A stretch of DNA of 64,000 nt from an uncultured Pseudomonas sp. (GTDB taxonomy: Bacteria > Pseudomonadota > Gammaproteobacteria > Pseudomonadales > Pseudomonadaceae). How positions within the stretch are numbered: position 1 is the first letter of the stretch; each line of letters begins with the position of its first letter. Location of the stretch: NCBI RefSeq assembly GCF_946885955.1, contig NZ_CAMPHI010000002.1:1-64000 (forward strand). Reading direction: 5' to 3'. Shown piece by piece: positions 1 through 7,808 of this stretch. The notes under the pieces were generated by a model. That model was not told where the DNA came from and did not search any database. It worked only from the letters and a program-made list of their open reading frames with translations. Both the position numbers and the translations under genes were made by a program.

Positions 1-569
1 AGCGCGGAGGCCGCCAGTAACAGGGCCAGGCTACGGTTGAACAGGCGCATGCGCCGCGGTTGTTCGAGGTAGGACCGCAGGAATGCGCCGGCATAAGCCC
101 AGCAGGCGATCGACAGGTAGCAGATAACGAAATACAAGCCGGCGAACTGGCCGACCAACTGCGGCTCGCCATCGCTGGCGAACGCGCTCATGCCGGCCAG
201 CGACGCCAGCCAGGCCTTGGGGTTGAGCCACTGCATCGCCGCACCGGTGAGCAGCCCGGGTACCCGTTGCGCTTTGCCGTTGTCGAGCCGACCGTCGTCG
301 CGCGCCAGACCGATCGCCATATACAGCAGGAAGGCCACGCCGACCCCGTGCAGCAGGCTCTGCAGCCATGGCCAGTGCTGCAACAGCTGGTGCAGCCCCA
401 GGCCGATGGCCAACAACAGCAAGGTAAAACCCAGGGTCGCTCCGGTCACGTGCCGCAGGCTGGCGCGCAGGCCATAGCGGGCGCCGGCGCTCAATGCCAC
501 CAGATTGACCGGGCCCGGGGAGATCGAAGAGGCCAGGGCAAAGGCCGCCATGGAAAGTAGTACCGTCAT
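1..569 (-). CDS. LysE/RhtB family amino-acid exporter (3' end outside window)
   Basis: The reverse strand is open from an ATG at 569 to the window edge, giving 189 residues without a stop. The N-terminus has the LysE/RhtB signature: a hydrophobic first segment, then SISPGPVNLVAL (about residues 16-27), followed by a GARYGLRASLRHVTGATLGF-type stretch. The NPKAWL motif of the family sits near residue 115. Five or six hydrophobic segments are visible, so this is an inner-membrane transporter expected to export amino acids or related metabolites by proton exchange. The family usually has about 205 residues, so only the last few residues are missing. The substrate cannot be read from sequence. It stands alone here, facing away from the effector locus. 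Confidence 0.9.
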   Translation of the reverse strand, partial: MTVLLSMAAFALASSISPGPVNLVALSAGARYGLRASLRHVTGATLGFTLLLLAIGLGLHQLLQHWPWLQSLLHGVGVAFLLYMAIGLARDDGRLDNGKAQRVPGLLTGAAMQWLNPKAWLASLAGMSAFASDGEPQLVGQFAGLYFVICYLSIACWAYAGAFLRSYLEQPRRMRLFNRSLALLLAASA

Positions 570-725
570 CTCACACCCGCGCAGTTGCCGAAAGAGCGGC
601 AAGACTGACGGGTACGCGGTGTGCGGTATTGAAGAAAAATGCCCTGCTCAGTCTGTTGAAATAGCCCGTGCGAACTATTTCACGACTTGCATTAACAGCT
701 TCTCAGGAGCGATGGGCAGTAAAAC

Positions 726-750
726 GTAGGAGCCAGCTTGCTGGCGATCC
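726..750. repeat. REP-like Pseudomonas palindrome
   Basis: The sequence GTAGGAGCCAGCTTGCTGGC followed by GATCC has the form of the common Pseudomonas intergenic REP repeats (GTAGGAGCGAGCTTGCTCGCGAT type), with a CCAGC-TT-GCTGG palindromic core. It lies in the 570-961 gap between the exporter and the effector locus. I see no gene in that gap. Confidence 0.6.
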
Positions 751-856
751 GAGCGGCGCAGCAACACTGCCGGACCACAGCAAGGACTAGATGCCCCCTG
801 GCTTCTACAGGGCATTGCTGCATGCGATCCACAAAAAAGGATAGGCCGATCAGCAC

Positions 857-926
857 TTGGTGGGTTAGGTGCCGCACAACTTTCGCTATCGATTGTAAAA
901 CCTGCCCCACGCCACTAACCCACCAA
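857..926. repeat. 12-bp perfect inverted repeat, 46-bp spacer
   Basis: TTGGTGGGTTAG at 857-868 is exactly complementary to CTAACCCACCAA at 915-926. A shorter pair (GCGCGA 935-940 and TCGCGC 954-959) follows next to the stop of the leftmost effector copy and could act as a weak terminator hairpin. The function of the longer repeat is unknown. It could be the end of a small mobile or REP-related element. Confidence 0.5.
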
Positions 927-961
927 AAAACTGAGCGCGACAGATCACGGAGATCGCGCCT

Positions 962-3089
962 TCACTCCAACCGAGGGCGCTTGCCGGCCGACGGTTCTTC
1001 CGCTGGCCTCGATGACGAGGGCAGGTCGGTTGTCAGCAATTCGTCTACCTTTTGCGCGCACAGCGCGTGGAATGCCTGTTCCCGCTCGGTCCCCAGCCCC
1101 TCGAGCGCCGTCCAATCGGTATCGCCATCCTGGCCATAGGCCTGATCCTCGCGCTGCTGAAAGCTGTGCTCGATGGCTTGCCAGTCGTCCGCGTGCCGCT
1201 GTTTCACGAACTCGCGCAGCGGTGCCCAGTCGGCCAGGAAGTCACGCAACGGACCCGGTGTGTTCAGTTGCTGTTCGATGCCTTGCCTGGCCTGCAGCAG
1301 GTCGTCGTCCCCAACCTGGGAACAAGCCCGATACAGCATGTCCTGATTACCCAAAGTCAGCCCCCATCGATTCTTGTAGGCCGACCTGGAATGCCAGGTG
1401 GACTTCCACCTCATCGACCATCCGCAGACCCTTGACCTTCTCCGCCGCGATCTGGCTGATCTGCTCGCGGATGAACATCTCCCGTCCCAGGGTAATCAGT
1501 TGGCTGCTGCTCAGCTCGCCCCTGCTCGCGCGGATGTTGATCTGCTGCATTTCCATGTTGTTCAGACCGACCGCGATGCGGTCCCGGCAGGTCGAAGTGG
1601 CTTCTTCTGCTATGCCGAGATAGAGCGCTAGATGAGTATCCCCTGGCGTTTCCAGCATCCGAGTCAGGTCGGTCAGCAACTGCTGCATCCGTTGCTCGAG
1701 ACGTGGCCGTGTCTGCTCGTTGCGGTAATCCGCGGTCTGATCCATTAGCTCCAGCCAAGTATTGAAATGGCTGGCCCGAGTGTCGTTGCCCAATCGTTGC
1801 CACATCTGCGATTGCTCGGGTGAAAGGCCATTCAGCCACCTGGCCACATTGACTTCCAACGGCTGGGTGGCGCGGTTCTCCTCTTCGCCTTCATCCACGG
1901 AGAAGTGGATTTGCGGCCCCCCCTGCCCCTGCGCCTGCCGCAGGTTATTGAGGATGGCTTCGGAAAGCGGATTGCCAGTCAGGTTTACAGTGCACTGCTC
2001 GGGAAGCTGGACGATTTCCTCGGGCAAGGACGTTATCTCGCAGTGTGCAACATTCAACTCCCGCAGGTTGCTCATCTGGGCGATTTCGGGAGGAAGGGTC
2101 GTCACCAGCGTCTGTTCGAGCAGCAGATCCTCAAGCCCAATCATCGAGAGCAGCACCGGGGATATCTGCCGCAACTCCGTCCAGTTAGCATTCAGTGCGA
2201 GGAGAGGAGACTGACGCAACGACTCGGGGAGATCCCCGATAGGGTTGGTGCTGACATCGAGTGTGGCCAGCGACCTCATACCGTCCAGGGTGTCGGGCAA
2301 CCGCGTGATGTGATTGATCGAAACATCGAGTCCTACCAAGTTTGCGAGTCGCCCGATCGACGTCGGCAGAGAGACCAGACGGTTGCCTTCGGCTTTGATC
2401 TCTATGAGGGCCCCCAGCCTGCCAATACTCTCCGGCAATTCGGATAATTGGTTGTTGGAAAGATTTATAAGGCTCAGGTTTGGCATCTCCCCGAATTCTG
2501 GAAGATGGCGCAGGCCCGAATACCGGGCGTCCAGCGTCTGCAGAGTGGGGTGCCGCAAAAGGGAAGGTGGAAGGGTATCAAGCTGACAATTTTCGATTGT
2601 CACGAACCGCAGGCTGCGGATCGCATCGGGATGATCGAAGAGATCCGGCAGCGCCCCCAGTCTCAGGTTACTCAGCTCCAGCTCCTCGACGCTGCCCTGG
2701 AGGACAGCCAGAATGTGTGCCTCTGCAGACTTCCGCCCCGCGGCCAGCTCCGGCGTGGCAGCTTCGCCCACCCATTTCCGCACGTGCACTTCCAGCATGT
2801 CGTCCGAGGTGGAAGGCCTGGATACCTGACTAACAGGGGGTTGGGGAATATTGGGCAACCGCCAACCCGGTTCTGCGGCTGGTAGCTCGAATCGGCCCTG
2901 AAATGCCGCCAACGAGGCTCCTGGCAAATCCGCGCCACTGCTACCCGAAGGCGCAAGGTGCAGGCCGGGCGGCAGTTGCAGACCTGGAACACGATTGCCG
3001 GGTTCCCAGTGAGCGGTGTCGTCCAAGGTCCCGGGAGCAAGGCTTTCGCTGGAAGCGGAACTGGTCGAGGGCGCAGGTATTCGATTCAT
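962..3089 (-). pseudogene. LRR-NEL type III effector, copy A, frameshifted
   Basis: This is a paralogue of the intact effector at 3323-5434. It reads from MNRIPAPSTSS through a serine-rich N-terminus, a leucine-rich repeat region and a NEL-like domain with the CRDR motif (Cys about residue 501). It stops after 580 residues at 1347. The rest of the family sequence, GLTLGNQDMLYR to the tail GKRPRLE, continues in another frame down to 962. Aligning the two copies places one extra base in the run of five C (G on the coding strand) at 1361-1365. The truncated product keeps the catalytic cysteine but lacks about 125 C-terminal residues. It could be a real pseudogene, a phase-variable tract or a sequencing error. 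Confidence 0.85.
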
Positions 3090-3253
3090 CGGCCGGATTC
3101 CGGCAACGCCTGGAGAACGGTGAACGATAAAATGCTCCCACCCTCGTCCCTCGATCTATCGAGCTGGCCATCGTTTGCCGGCATACCGCTAGGAGCTGTA
3201 CAGCCATGCGCAAATGCAGCCATGAGCCATGCTCGGATTTTCTCGGGATACAT
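3086..3253 (-). pseudogene. Truncated type III chaperone remnant upstream of effector copy A
   Basis: An ATG at 3253 opens a 55-codon frame beginning MYPEKIRAWLMAAFAHG, closely matching the start of the intact chaperone at 5453-5941 (MYPQDARAWLMEAFSRERSG). After about 17 residues the similarity is lost, and the frame ends at a TGA overlapping the ATG of effector copy A. I read it as a chaperone gene with its middle deleted. The ATGA overlap means the remnant could still couple translation to the effector. No hrp box is visible upstream; only about 70 bases separate it from copy B. Confidence 0.7.
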
Positions 3254-3322
3254 GAAAAATCTCGCGTTACGGTAATTGACCGCTGATTAAGTTCGTAGAG
3301 CCTGCAAGATCGCGTCAAACCC

Positions 3323-5434
3323 TCATTCCAGCCGAGGACGCTTGCCGGCCGACGGTTCTTCCGGTGGCCTCGATGACGAGGGCAGGTCGGTTGTCAGCAA
3401 TTCATCTACCTTTTGCGCGCACAGCGCGTGGAATGCCTGTTCCCGCTCGGTCCCCAGTCCCTCGAGCGCCTGCCAATCGGTATCGCCATTCTGGCCATAG
3501 GCGCGATCTTCGCGCTGCTGGAAGCTGTGCTCGATGGCTTGCCAGTCGTCCGCGTGTCGCTGTCTCACGAATTCGCGCAGCGGTGCCCAGTCGGCCAGGA
3601 AGTCACGCAGCAAAGCCGGCGTATTCAGCGAAGCGTGGATTTGCTGCCCGGCCAGTCGCAAATCCTTGTCGCGTACCTGGGAACAGGTCCGGTACAGCAT
3701 GTCCTGATTACCCAGGGTCAGGCCCAACGACTTCTGCAGGCCAACCTGGAATGCCAGGTGGACTTCCACCTCGTCCACCATTCGCAGCCTTTTGACCTTC
3801 TCGGCGGCGATCTGGCCGATCTGCTCGCGGATGAACATCTCGCGCCCCAAGGTCATCAGTTGGCTGCTGCTCAGCTCTCCCTTGCCCGCGCGGAAATTGA
3901 CCTGCTGCAATTCCATGTTGTTCAGACCCACGGCAATGCGGTCCCGACATGAGGATGTGGCTTCTTCGGCGATGCCCAGATAGACAGCCAGTTGGGTATC
4001 CCCACGGGTTTCCAACATATGGGTCATATCACTCAGCAGATGCCGCATCCGTTGTTCGAGGTGGGGGCGGGTCTGCTCGTTCTTGAAGTCCGCGGTTTGG
4101 TCCATGAATTCCAGCCAGGTATTGAAATGGTCGGCCCGGCTTTCCGTTCCCAATTGTTGCCACTTGTGCAATTGCTCGGGCGAAAGGTCCTTCATCCACT
4201 TCGTCACATTGGCTTCCAACGGCTGGCTGGCGCGCGCCACAGGGTTTCCTTCATCCACCGTAAACTGAATTTGTGGGCCGCCCTCTTCATATATCCGGGC
4301 GAAATTGCTGCGTATGGCTTCGGAAAGCGGATTGCCGCCCACGTCTATTTCGCAGTCGTGGGGAAGCCGGGCAATGTCCTCCGGCAGCGAGCTGAGACGG
4401 CAGAACGAGACATCCAGCTCGGAGAGGTTCTGCAACTGGGCGATCTCCGGCGGGAGCGTCGTCATCTGGTTCGAGTTGAGCTTCAGCTCTTCCAGTACGT
4501 CCAATGAAAAGATCACGGGCGGGACTTCAGCAAATCCGATCAGATTGGCCTTTAGCTTGATCAGGGGCAAGCTGGCCAGGTCGTCGGGGAGCGTCTCCAG
4601 CAGATTGGCGCTGACGTTCAGGCTCTGCAGCGACGACATCGCGGCCATGCCATCGGGCAGCCGGGTGATTTGATTGAACGAGATATTCATCTTCTGCAGG
4701 TTGCCGAGCTGGACCAACGAATCCGGCAAGGCTTCGAGGTGATTGCTATCTGCCGTCAGTCGCTGCAGATTGCTGAGCCTTCCGATGTTGTCTGGCAGTC
4801 GGGTCAGGGAGTTATCGGGTATGTGAAGCGTTTGCAAGCTGGGCATCTCGCCGAACTCCGGCAGTTCCCCAATCGGGCAACCGATCACACTCAGGTGTTG
4901 CAGGTTGGGAAGGCGCAATAGTGAAGCGGGAAGCCTGTCCAACTCGCAGACACTGATTTCCACCGTCTTCAACTTTGCGCCGAGATCGGGATGGTCGAAA
5001 ACGTCCGGTAGTTCACCGAGTTTCAGGTTTTCCAGTACCAGCAGCCCGCTATTGCCTTTCAATACCCCCAGAATTTGCTGTTCCGCGATGCATCGATTAC
5101 TGGCTATTTCGGGATCGCCGGCCATGCCCACCCATTGCCTCAAATGAACATCCAGCATGCTTGGCGGCGAGGAAGAGCTGCCCTCACCCACAACGAGCTG
5201 CGGGATATGGGGCAGCATCCAGCCCTGCCCGGGCCCAGGCAGCGGGATATTCGCCTGATAGGCCGCCGATATATTCAGCATCGCGTTTGCCTGACCCTGG
5301 AGAGGAGCATGCAAGCCGGCAGGCAGCTGAAGTGCCGGGGCCTGGTTCCCTGCCTGCCATTGAAGGTCATTGGAACTTGATTCGGAGGTATGGGACGAAC
5401 TGGAGACGTTCGGTGAAATGGGTGGTGTGTTCAT
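3323..5434 (-). CDS. LRR protein with NEL-type E3 ubiquitin ligase domain, putative type III effector
   Basis: A 703-residue protein. Residues 1-25 are rich in Ser and Pro, like a type III secretion signal. About residues 90-135 form a helical segment, and about 140-370 are leucine-rich repeats of the LxxLPxxxxxLxxL type. Residues about 400-690 resemble the NEL domain of the IpaH/SspH ligases, including the C-x-D motif at C496-R-D498 followed by R-I-A-V-G-L-N-N. NEL enzymes form a ubiquitin thioester on that cysteine inside host cells, with the LRR choosing the substrate. The C-terminus ends SSSRPPEEPSAGKRPRLE, whose KRPR could be a nuclear localisation signal. It starts 18 bases after the chaperone gene, with AGGAA upstream of the ATG. 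Family and motif are seen; secretion and activity are inferred. Confidence 0.85.
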   Translation of the reverse strand: MNTPPISPNVSSSSHTSESSSNDLQWQAGNQAPALQLPAGLHAPLQGQANAMLNISAAYQANIPLPGPGQGWMLPHIPQLVVGEGSSSSPPSMLDVHLRQWVGMAGDPEIASNRCIAEQQILGVLKGNSGLLVLENLKLGELPDVFDHPDLGAKLKTVEISVCELDRLPASLLRLPNLQHLSVIGCPIGELPEFGEMPSLQTLHIPDNSLTRLPDNIGRLSNLQRLTADSNHLEALPDSLVQLGNLQKMNISFNQITRLPDGMAAMSSLQSLNVSANLLETLPDDLASLPLIKLKANLIGFAEVPPVIFSLDVLEELKLNSNQMTTLPPEIAQLQNLSELDVSFCRLSSLPEDIARLPHDCEIDVGGNPLSEAIRSNFARIYEEGGPQIQFTVDEGNPVARASQPLEANVTKWMKDLSPEQLHKWQQLGTESRADHFNTWLEFMDQTADFKNEQTRPHLEQRMRHLLSDMTHMLETRGDTQLAVYLGIAEEATSSCRDRIAVGLNNMELQQVNFRAGKGELSSSQLMTLGREMFIREQIGQIAAEKVKRLRMVDEVEVHLAFQVGLQKSLGLTLGNQDMLYRTCSQVRDKDLRLAGQQIHASLNTPALLRDFLADWAPLREFVRQRHADDWQAIEHSFQQREDRAYGQNGDTDWQALEGLGTEREQAFHALCAQKVDELLTTDLPSSSRPPEEPSAGKRPRLE

Positions 5435-5452
5435 CGGTGTTGATTCCTGTGC

Positions 5453-5941
5453 TCAACCCAGACGTTGGCGAAATGCGGATGATGGGTGAAAGGCGTGCGG
5501 CAGCTCCGCCTTCGAAGCCCGGCTACTCCCCGTCATGGCTTTGTTCAGCTCCTGACGCAGGTGCAGGCAGCGGCCGATGAAGTGTCGTAGAACTGCGGAG
5601 GCATCCAGGGTGGCGACATCCAGCTCAACGACCCTGTGGAGCAACAACTGCCGTGTCTCCAGGTTGAGCCCGATCTGGGTACCCTGCATCTGGCTGGATT
5701 GCAGGTTGAGTGCGAGCGCCATGGCCAGGAAATGGCCGTCGCTCCTCGGATCTATTTCTTTCAGGGAGGCATAGAGGTGCCATCGAACATCCTGGTCGGG
5801 AATCCATAACAGGCAACTGACGCCTTCCGATGCATGGACTACAGCTTGTCCCTGGGCATCGAAAACCAGCGTGTTAGCTAGACCGCTTCGCTCGCGTGAG
5901 AATGCTTCCATGAGCCAGGCTCGAGCATCTTGGGGATACAT
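5453..5941 (-). CDS. CesT-type type III secretion chaperone
   Basis: A 162-residue protein of the size and pattern of class I (CesT/Tir) type III chaperones: an N-terminal helix (MYPQDARAWLMEAF), alternating beta strands (NTLVFDAQGQAVVHAS, VSCLLWIPD) and a later helical dimerisation segment. It lies directly upstream of the LRR-NEL effector in the same transcription unit, and a consensus hrp box ends 33 bases before its ATG. It is therefore probably the dedicated chaperone that binds the N-terminal region of that effector and keeps it ready for export. The start at 5941 is preceded by GAGAGA. The family assignment rests on fold-like pattern and context. Confidence 0.75.
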   Translation of the reverse strand: MYPQDARAWLMEAFSRERSGLANTLVFDAQGQAVVHASEGVSCLLWIPDQDVRWHLYASLKEIDPRSDGHFLAMALALNLQSSQMQGTQIGLNLETRQLLLHRVVELDVATLDASAVLRHFIGRCLHLRQELNKAMTGSSRASKAELPHAFHPSSAFRQRLG

Positions 5942-5973
5942 AAGATTTCTCTCGTTGAAGGTGGAGTACCGAG

Positions 5974-6001
5974 TGTGTGGTGATCCATGGCCGTGGGTTC
6001 C
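5974..6001 (-). promoter_or_regulatory. hrp box (HrpL-dependent promoter)
   Basis: On the reverse strand the sequence reads GGAACC, 15 bases, then CCACACA. This matches the HrpL sigma factor consensus GGAACC-N15/16-CCACNNA exactly, and also the extended GGAACCNA. The box points at the chaperone ATG 33 bases away. HrpL controls type III secretion genes in plant-associated Pseudomonas, so the chaperone-effector pair is probably co-expressed with an Hrp type III apparatus encoded elsewhere. Confidence 0.85.
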
Positions 6002-6011
6002 ACCACGGCGA

Positions 6012-6245
6012 TCACCGCCTGTCGGCCTGAGAGGCTCGTGCTAGAGCCTCCCATCTCGCAGCCGCTTGGTCCAGGCGGGGGCGCTTGGCGGGCGGCGGAT
6101 CTTCCGGCGGGTGCGACGAAGACGGCAGTTGCAGGTCTGGAACGCGATTACCGGGCCCCCAGTGAGCGGTGTCGTCCAAGGTTCCGGGAGCACTGCTTTC
6201 GCTGGAGGAAGAGGAGCTGGTAGAGGGCTCAGGTATTCGATTCAT
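6012..6245 (-). pseudogene. LRR-NEL effector copy C, internal deletion remnant
   Basis: A 77-codon frame starts MNRIPEPSTSSSSSSESSAP and continues DDTAHWGPGNRVPDLQLP, nearly the same as the N-terminus of copy A. It then jumps directly to SSSHPPEDPPPAKRPRLDQ, which corresponds to the C-terminal tail of copies A and B, and adds about 17 further residues. The whole LRR and NEL regions are missing. I interpret it as a third effector gene that lost its centre. It is still an open frame and could make a small secreted peptide, but no enzymatic function is expected. Confidence 0.75.
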
Positions 6246-6409
6246 CGGCGGGCTCCCGGCAATGCCCGGAGAGGGGTGCACGATGAAGCGCTTCCACCAT
6301 CATTCCTCGATCTGTGGGGCTGGCCAACGTTTGCAGACATAACGCTGGGAGCGGCACAGCCACGCGCAAATGAAACCGTGAGCCACGCTCGGATTTTCTC
6401 GGGATAAAA
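6242..6409 (-). pseudogene. Truncated chaperone remnant upstream of copy C, start codon lost
   Basis: The reverse strand encodes YPEKIRAWLTVSFARG followed by a sequence that parallels the copy A remnant (CTAPSGMPANDGQ versus CAAPSVMSANVGQ). It ends at a TGA overlapping the ATG of effector remnant C. The expected ATG has become TTT, so the frame has no start. The shared truncation structure with the copy A remnant implies that the chaperone deletion happened before that unit was duplicated. Confidence 0.65.
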
Positions 6410-6435
6410 ACTCGCGTTACGCTAATTGACCGTCT

Positions 6436-6464
6436 CTAGTGGCGTTCGTAACGGAGAAAATTCC
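6436..6464 (-). promoter_or_regulatory. Degenerate hrp box candidate
   Basis: On the reverse strand GGAATT, 16 bases, CCACTAG occurs upstream of the copy C remnants. It differs from the GGAACC-N15/16-CCACNNA consensus at the last two bases of the first half and the last base of the second. Its position matches the functional box of copy B, so it may be a decayed HrpL promoter. Such degenerate matches also occur by chance. Confidence 0.35.
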
Positions 6465-6552
6465 ATCGAAGACTCAGGTTCGCTGAAAACAGCTCTCGGC
6501 TTGCCATCGTTATCGGTAGGCCGAATGCCGCTGGCCCATGCGGGAACCGGAC

Positions 6553-7749
6553 TCAGCGATACAGATCGCCACGCGTCCAGGGCAGCGGATGACTGCCGTC
6601 GGCCAGCGGCTTGACCGCGAGAATCTGATGCAGGTTGATCCAGCCACGGGCGAAGGCGTAAGCGCAGCCGGCCAGGTACAGGCGCCAGATACGCAGCACC
6701 TGTTCGGGCACCTGGCGCGCCGCTTCGCTCAACTGGGTTTCCAGCCGCGCGCTCCATTGCTGCAGGGTGCGCGCGTAATGGCGGCGCAGGCTTTCCACAT
6801 CGACCACCTCCAACCCCGCATCGCTGAGTACCCGGGCCATGGTCGCCAGGTGCGGCAGCTCGCCCTGGGGAAACACATAGCGGCCGATAAATTCACCGGC
6901 GCCGCGCCCGACCGGCCGGCCGTCGCTGTGGCGGGCGGTGATGCCGTGGTTCATCACCAGACCGCCGGCCTTCAGGGCGCCGAACAGGCGCTGGCAATAC
7001 AGCGGCAGGTTGACGTGGCCGACATGCTCGAACATGCCGACGCTGACGATTTTGTCGAAGCCCTGGTCCTGCGGCAGGTCGCGGTAGTCCATGAATTCCA
7101 GGCGCACCCGCTGGCCCAGCCCTTCCTCCGCGACCTGCCGCCGCCCCCATTCCAACTGGGCCTGGCTAAGGGTGATGCCGAGCACCTCAACGCCGAACTC
7201 ACGGGCGGCGAAGCGCGCCAGCCCGCCCCAACCGCAACCGACATCGAGCAAACGCTCGCCCGGTTGCAGGCGCAGCTTGCGGCACAGGTGGCGCAACTTG
7301 GCCTGCTGGGCCTGGTCGAGGTCTTCGCGACCGGTTTCGTAATAAGCGCAGGAATAGACCATTTCGCGATCCAGCCAGAGCGCGTAGAAGTCGTTGGACA
7401 GGTCGTAGTGATAGCTGATCGCCGCGGCGTCGCTGTCCTTGTCATGGGCACTGCTCGCCTGCATATCGATAAAGTCGTCACCGAGCAGCAACTCGCTGAG
7501 CGTGTCGCCCAACTCGATCACCGCCTCAATCGGTCCTTCCAGATCGAGGCGACCTTCGACATAGGCGCTACCGAGCAGGTCGAGACTCGGATGCGCCAAT
7601 TGCGTGACCAGGCTCGGGTCGGTCACCACCATGGTCAGGCGCGGCTCGGGGCCAAGGTCGAGATGCGTACCATTCCACAGACGCACGCGCAGGGGTAGCT
7701 GGATGCCGCGCAGGGCGGCTGGCAAATTGGCGAGCATGGCGTTCTCCAC
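6553..7749 (-). CDS. Cyclopropane-fatty-acyl-phospholipid synthase family methyltransferase
   Basis: A 398-residue SAM-dependent methyltransferase. The SAM-binding motif LLDVGCGWGGLARFAA lies near residue 170, preceded by the family signature AISYHYDLSNDFYALWLD and MVYSCAYYE. SVGMFEHVGH and the MNHGI segment follow, as in cyclopropane synthases. The family transfers a methylene group from SAM to double bonds of membrane phospholipid acyl chains; some members instead methylate other lipids. It is the last gene of the leftward run after bufA, bufB and bufC, 59 bases after bufC, so it may be co-transcribed. The exact substrate is not evident. Confidence 0.85.
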   Translation of the reverse strand: MENAMLANLPAALRGIQLPLRVRLWNGTHLDLGPEPRLTMVVTDPSLVTQLAHPSLDLLGSAYVEGRLDLEGPIEAVIELGDTLSELLLGDDFIDMQASSAHDKDSDAAAISYHYDLSNDFYALWLDREMVYSCAYYETGREDLDQAQQAKLRHLCRKLRLQPGERLLDVGCGWGGLARFAAREFGVEVLGITLSQAQLEWGRRQVAEEGLGQRVRLEFMDYRDLPQDQGFDKIVSVGMFEHVGHVNLPLYCQRLFGALKAGGLVMNHGITARHSDGRPVGRGAGEFIGRYVFPQGELPHLATMARVLSDAGLEVVDVESLRRHYARTLQQWSARLETQLSEAARQVPEQVLRIWRLYLAGCAYAFARGWINLHQILAVKPLADGSHPLPWTRGDLYR

Positions 7750-7808
7750 CGTTCCAAAGCGTTCAGAAGGTAGAAATGCTGACTCGGCCAGCCGCCAATC
7801 GGTTCAGC

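Noticed and set aside
962..1414. Separate 150-codon gene on the reverse strand
   Set aside because: It is the frameshifted C-terminal part of effector copy A, as shown by alignment with copy B.
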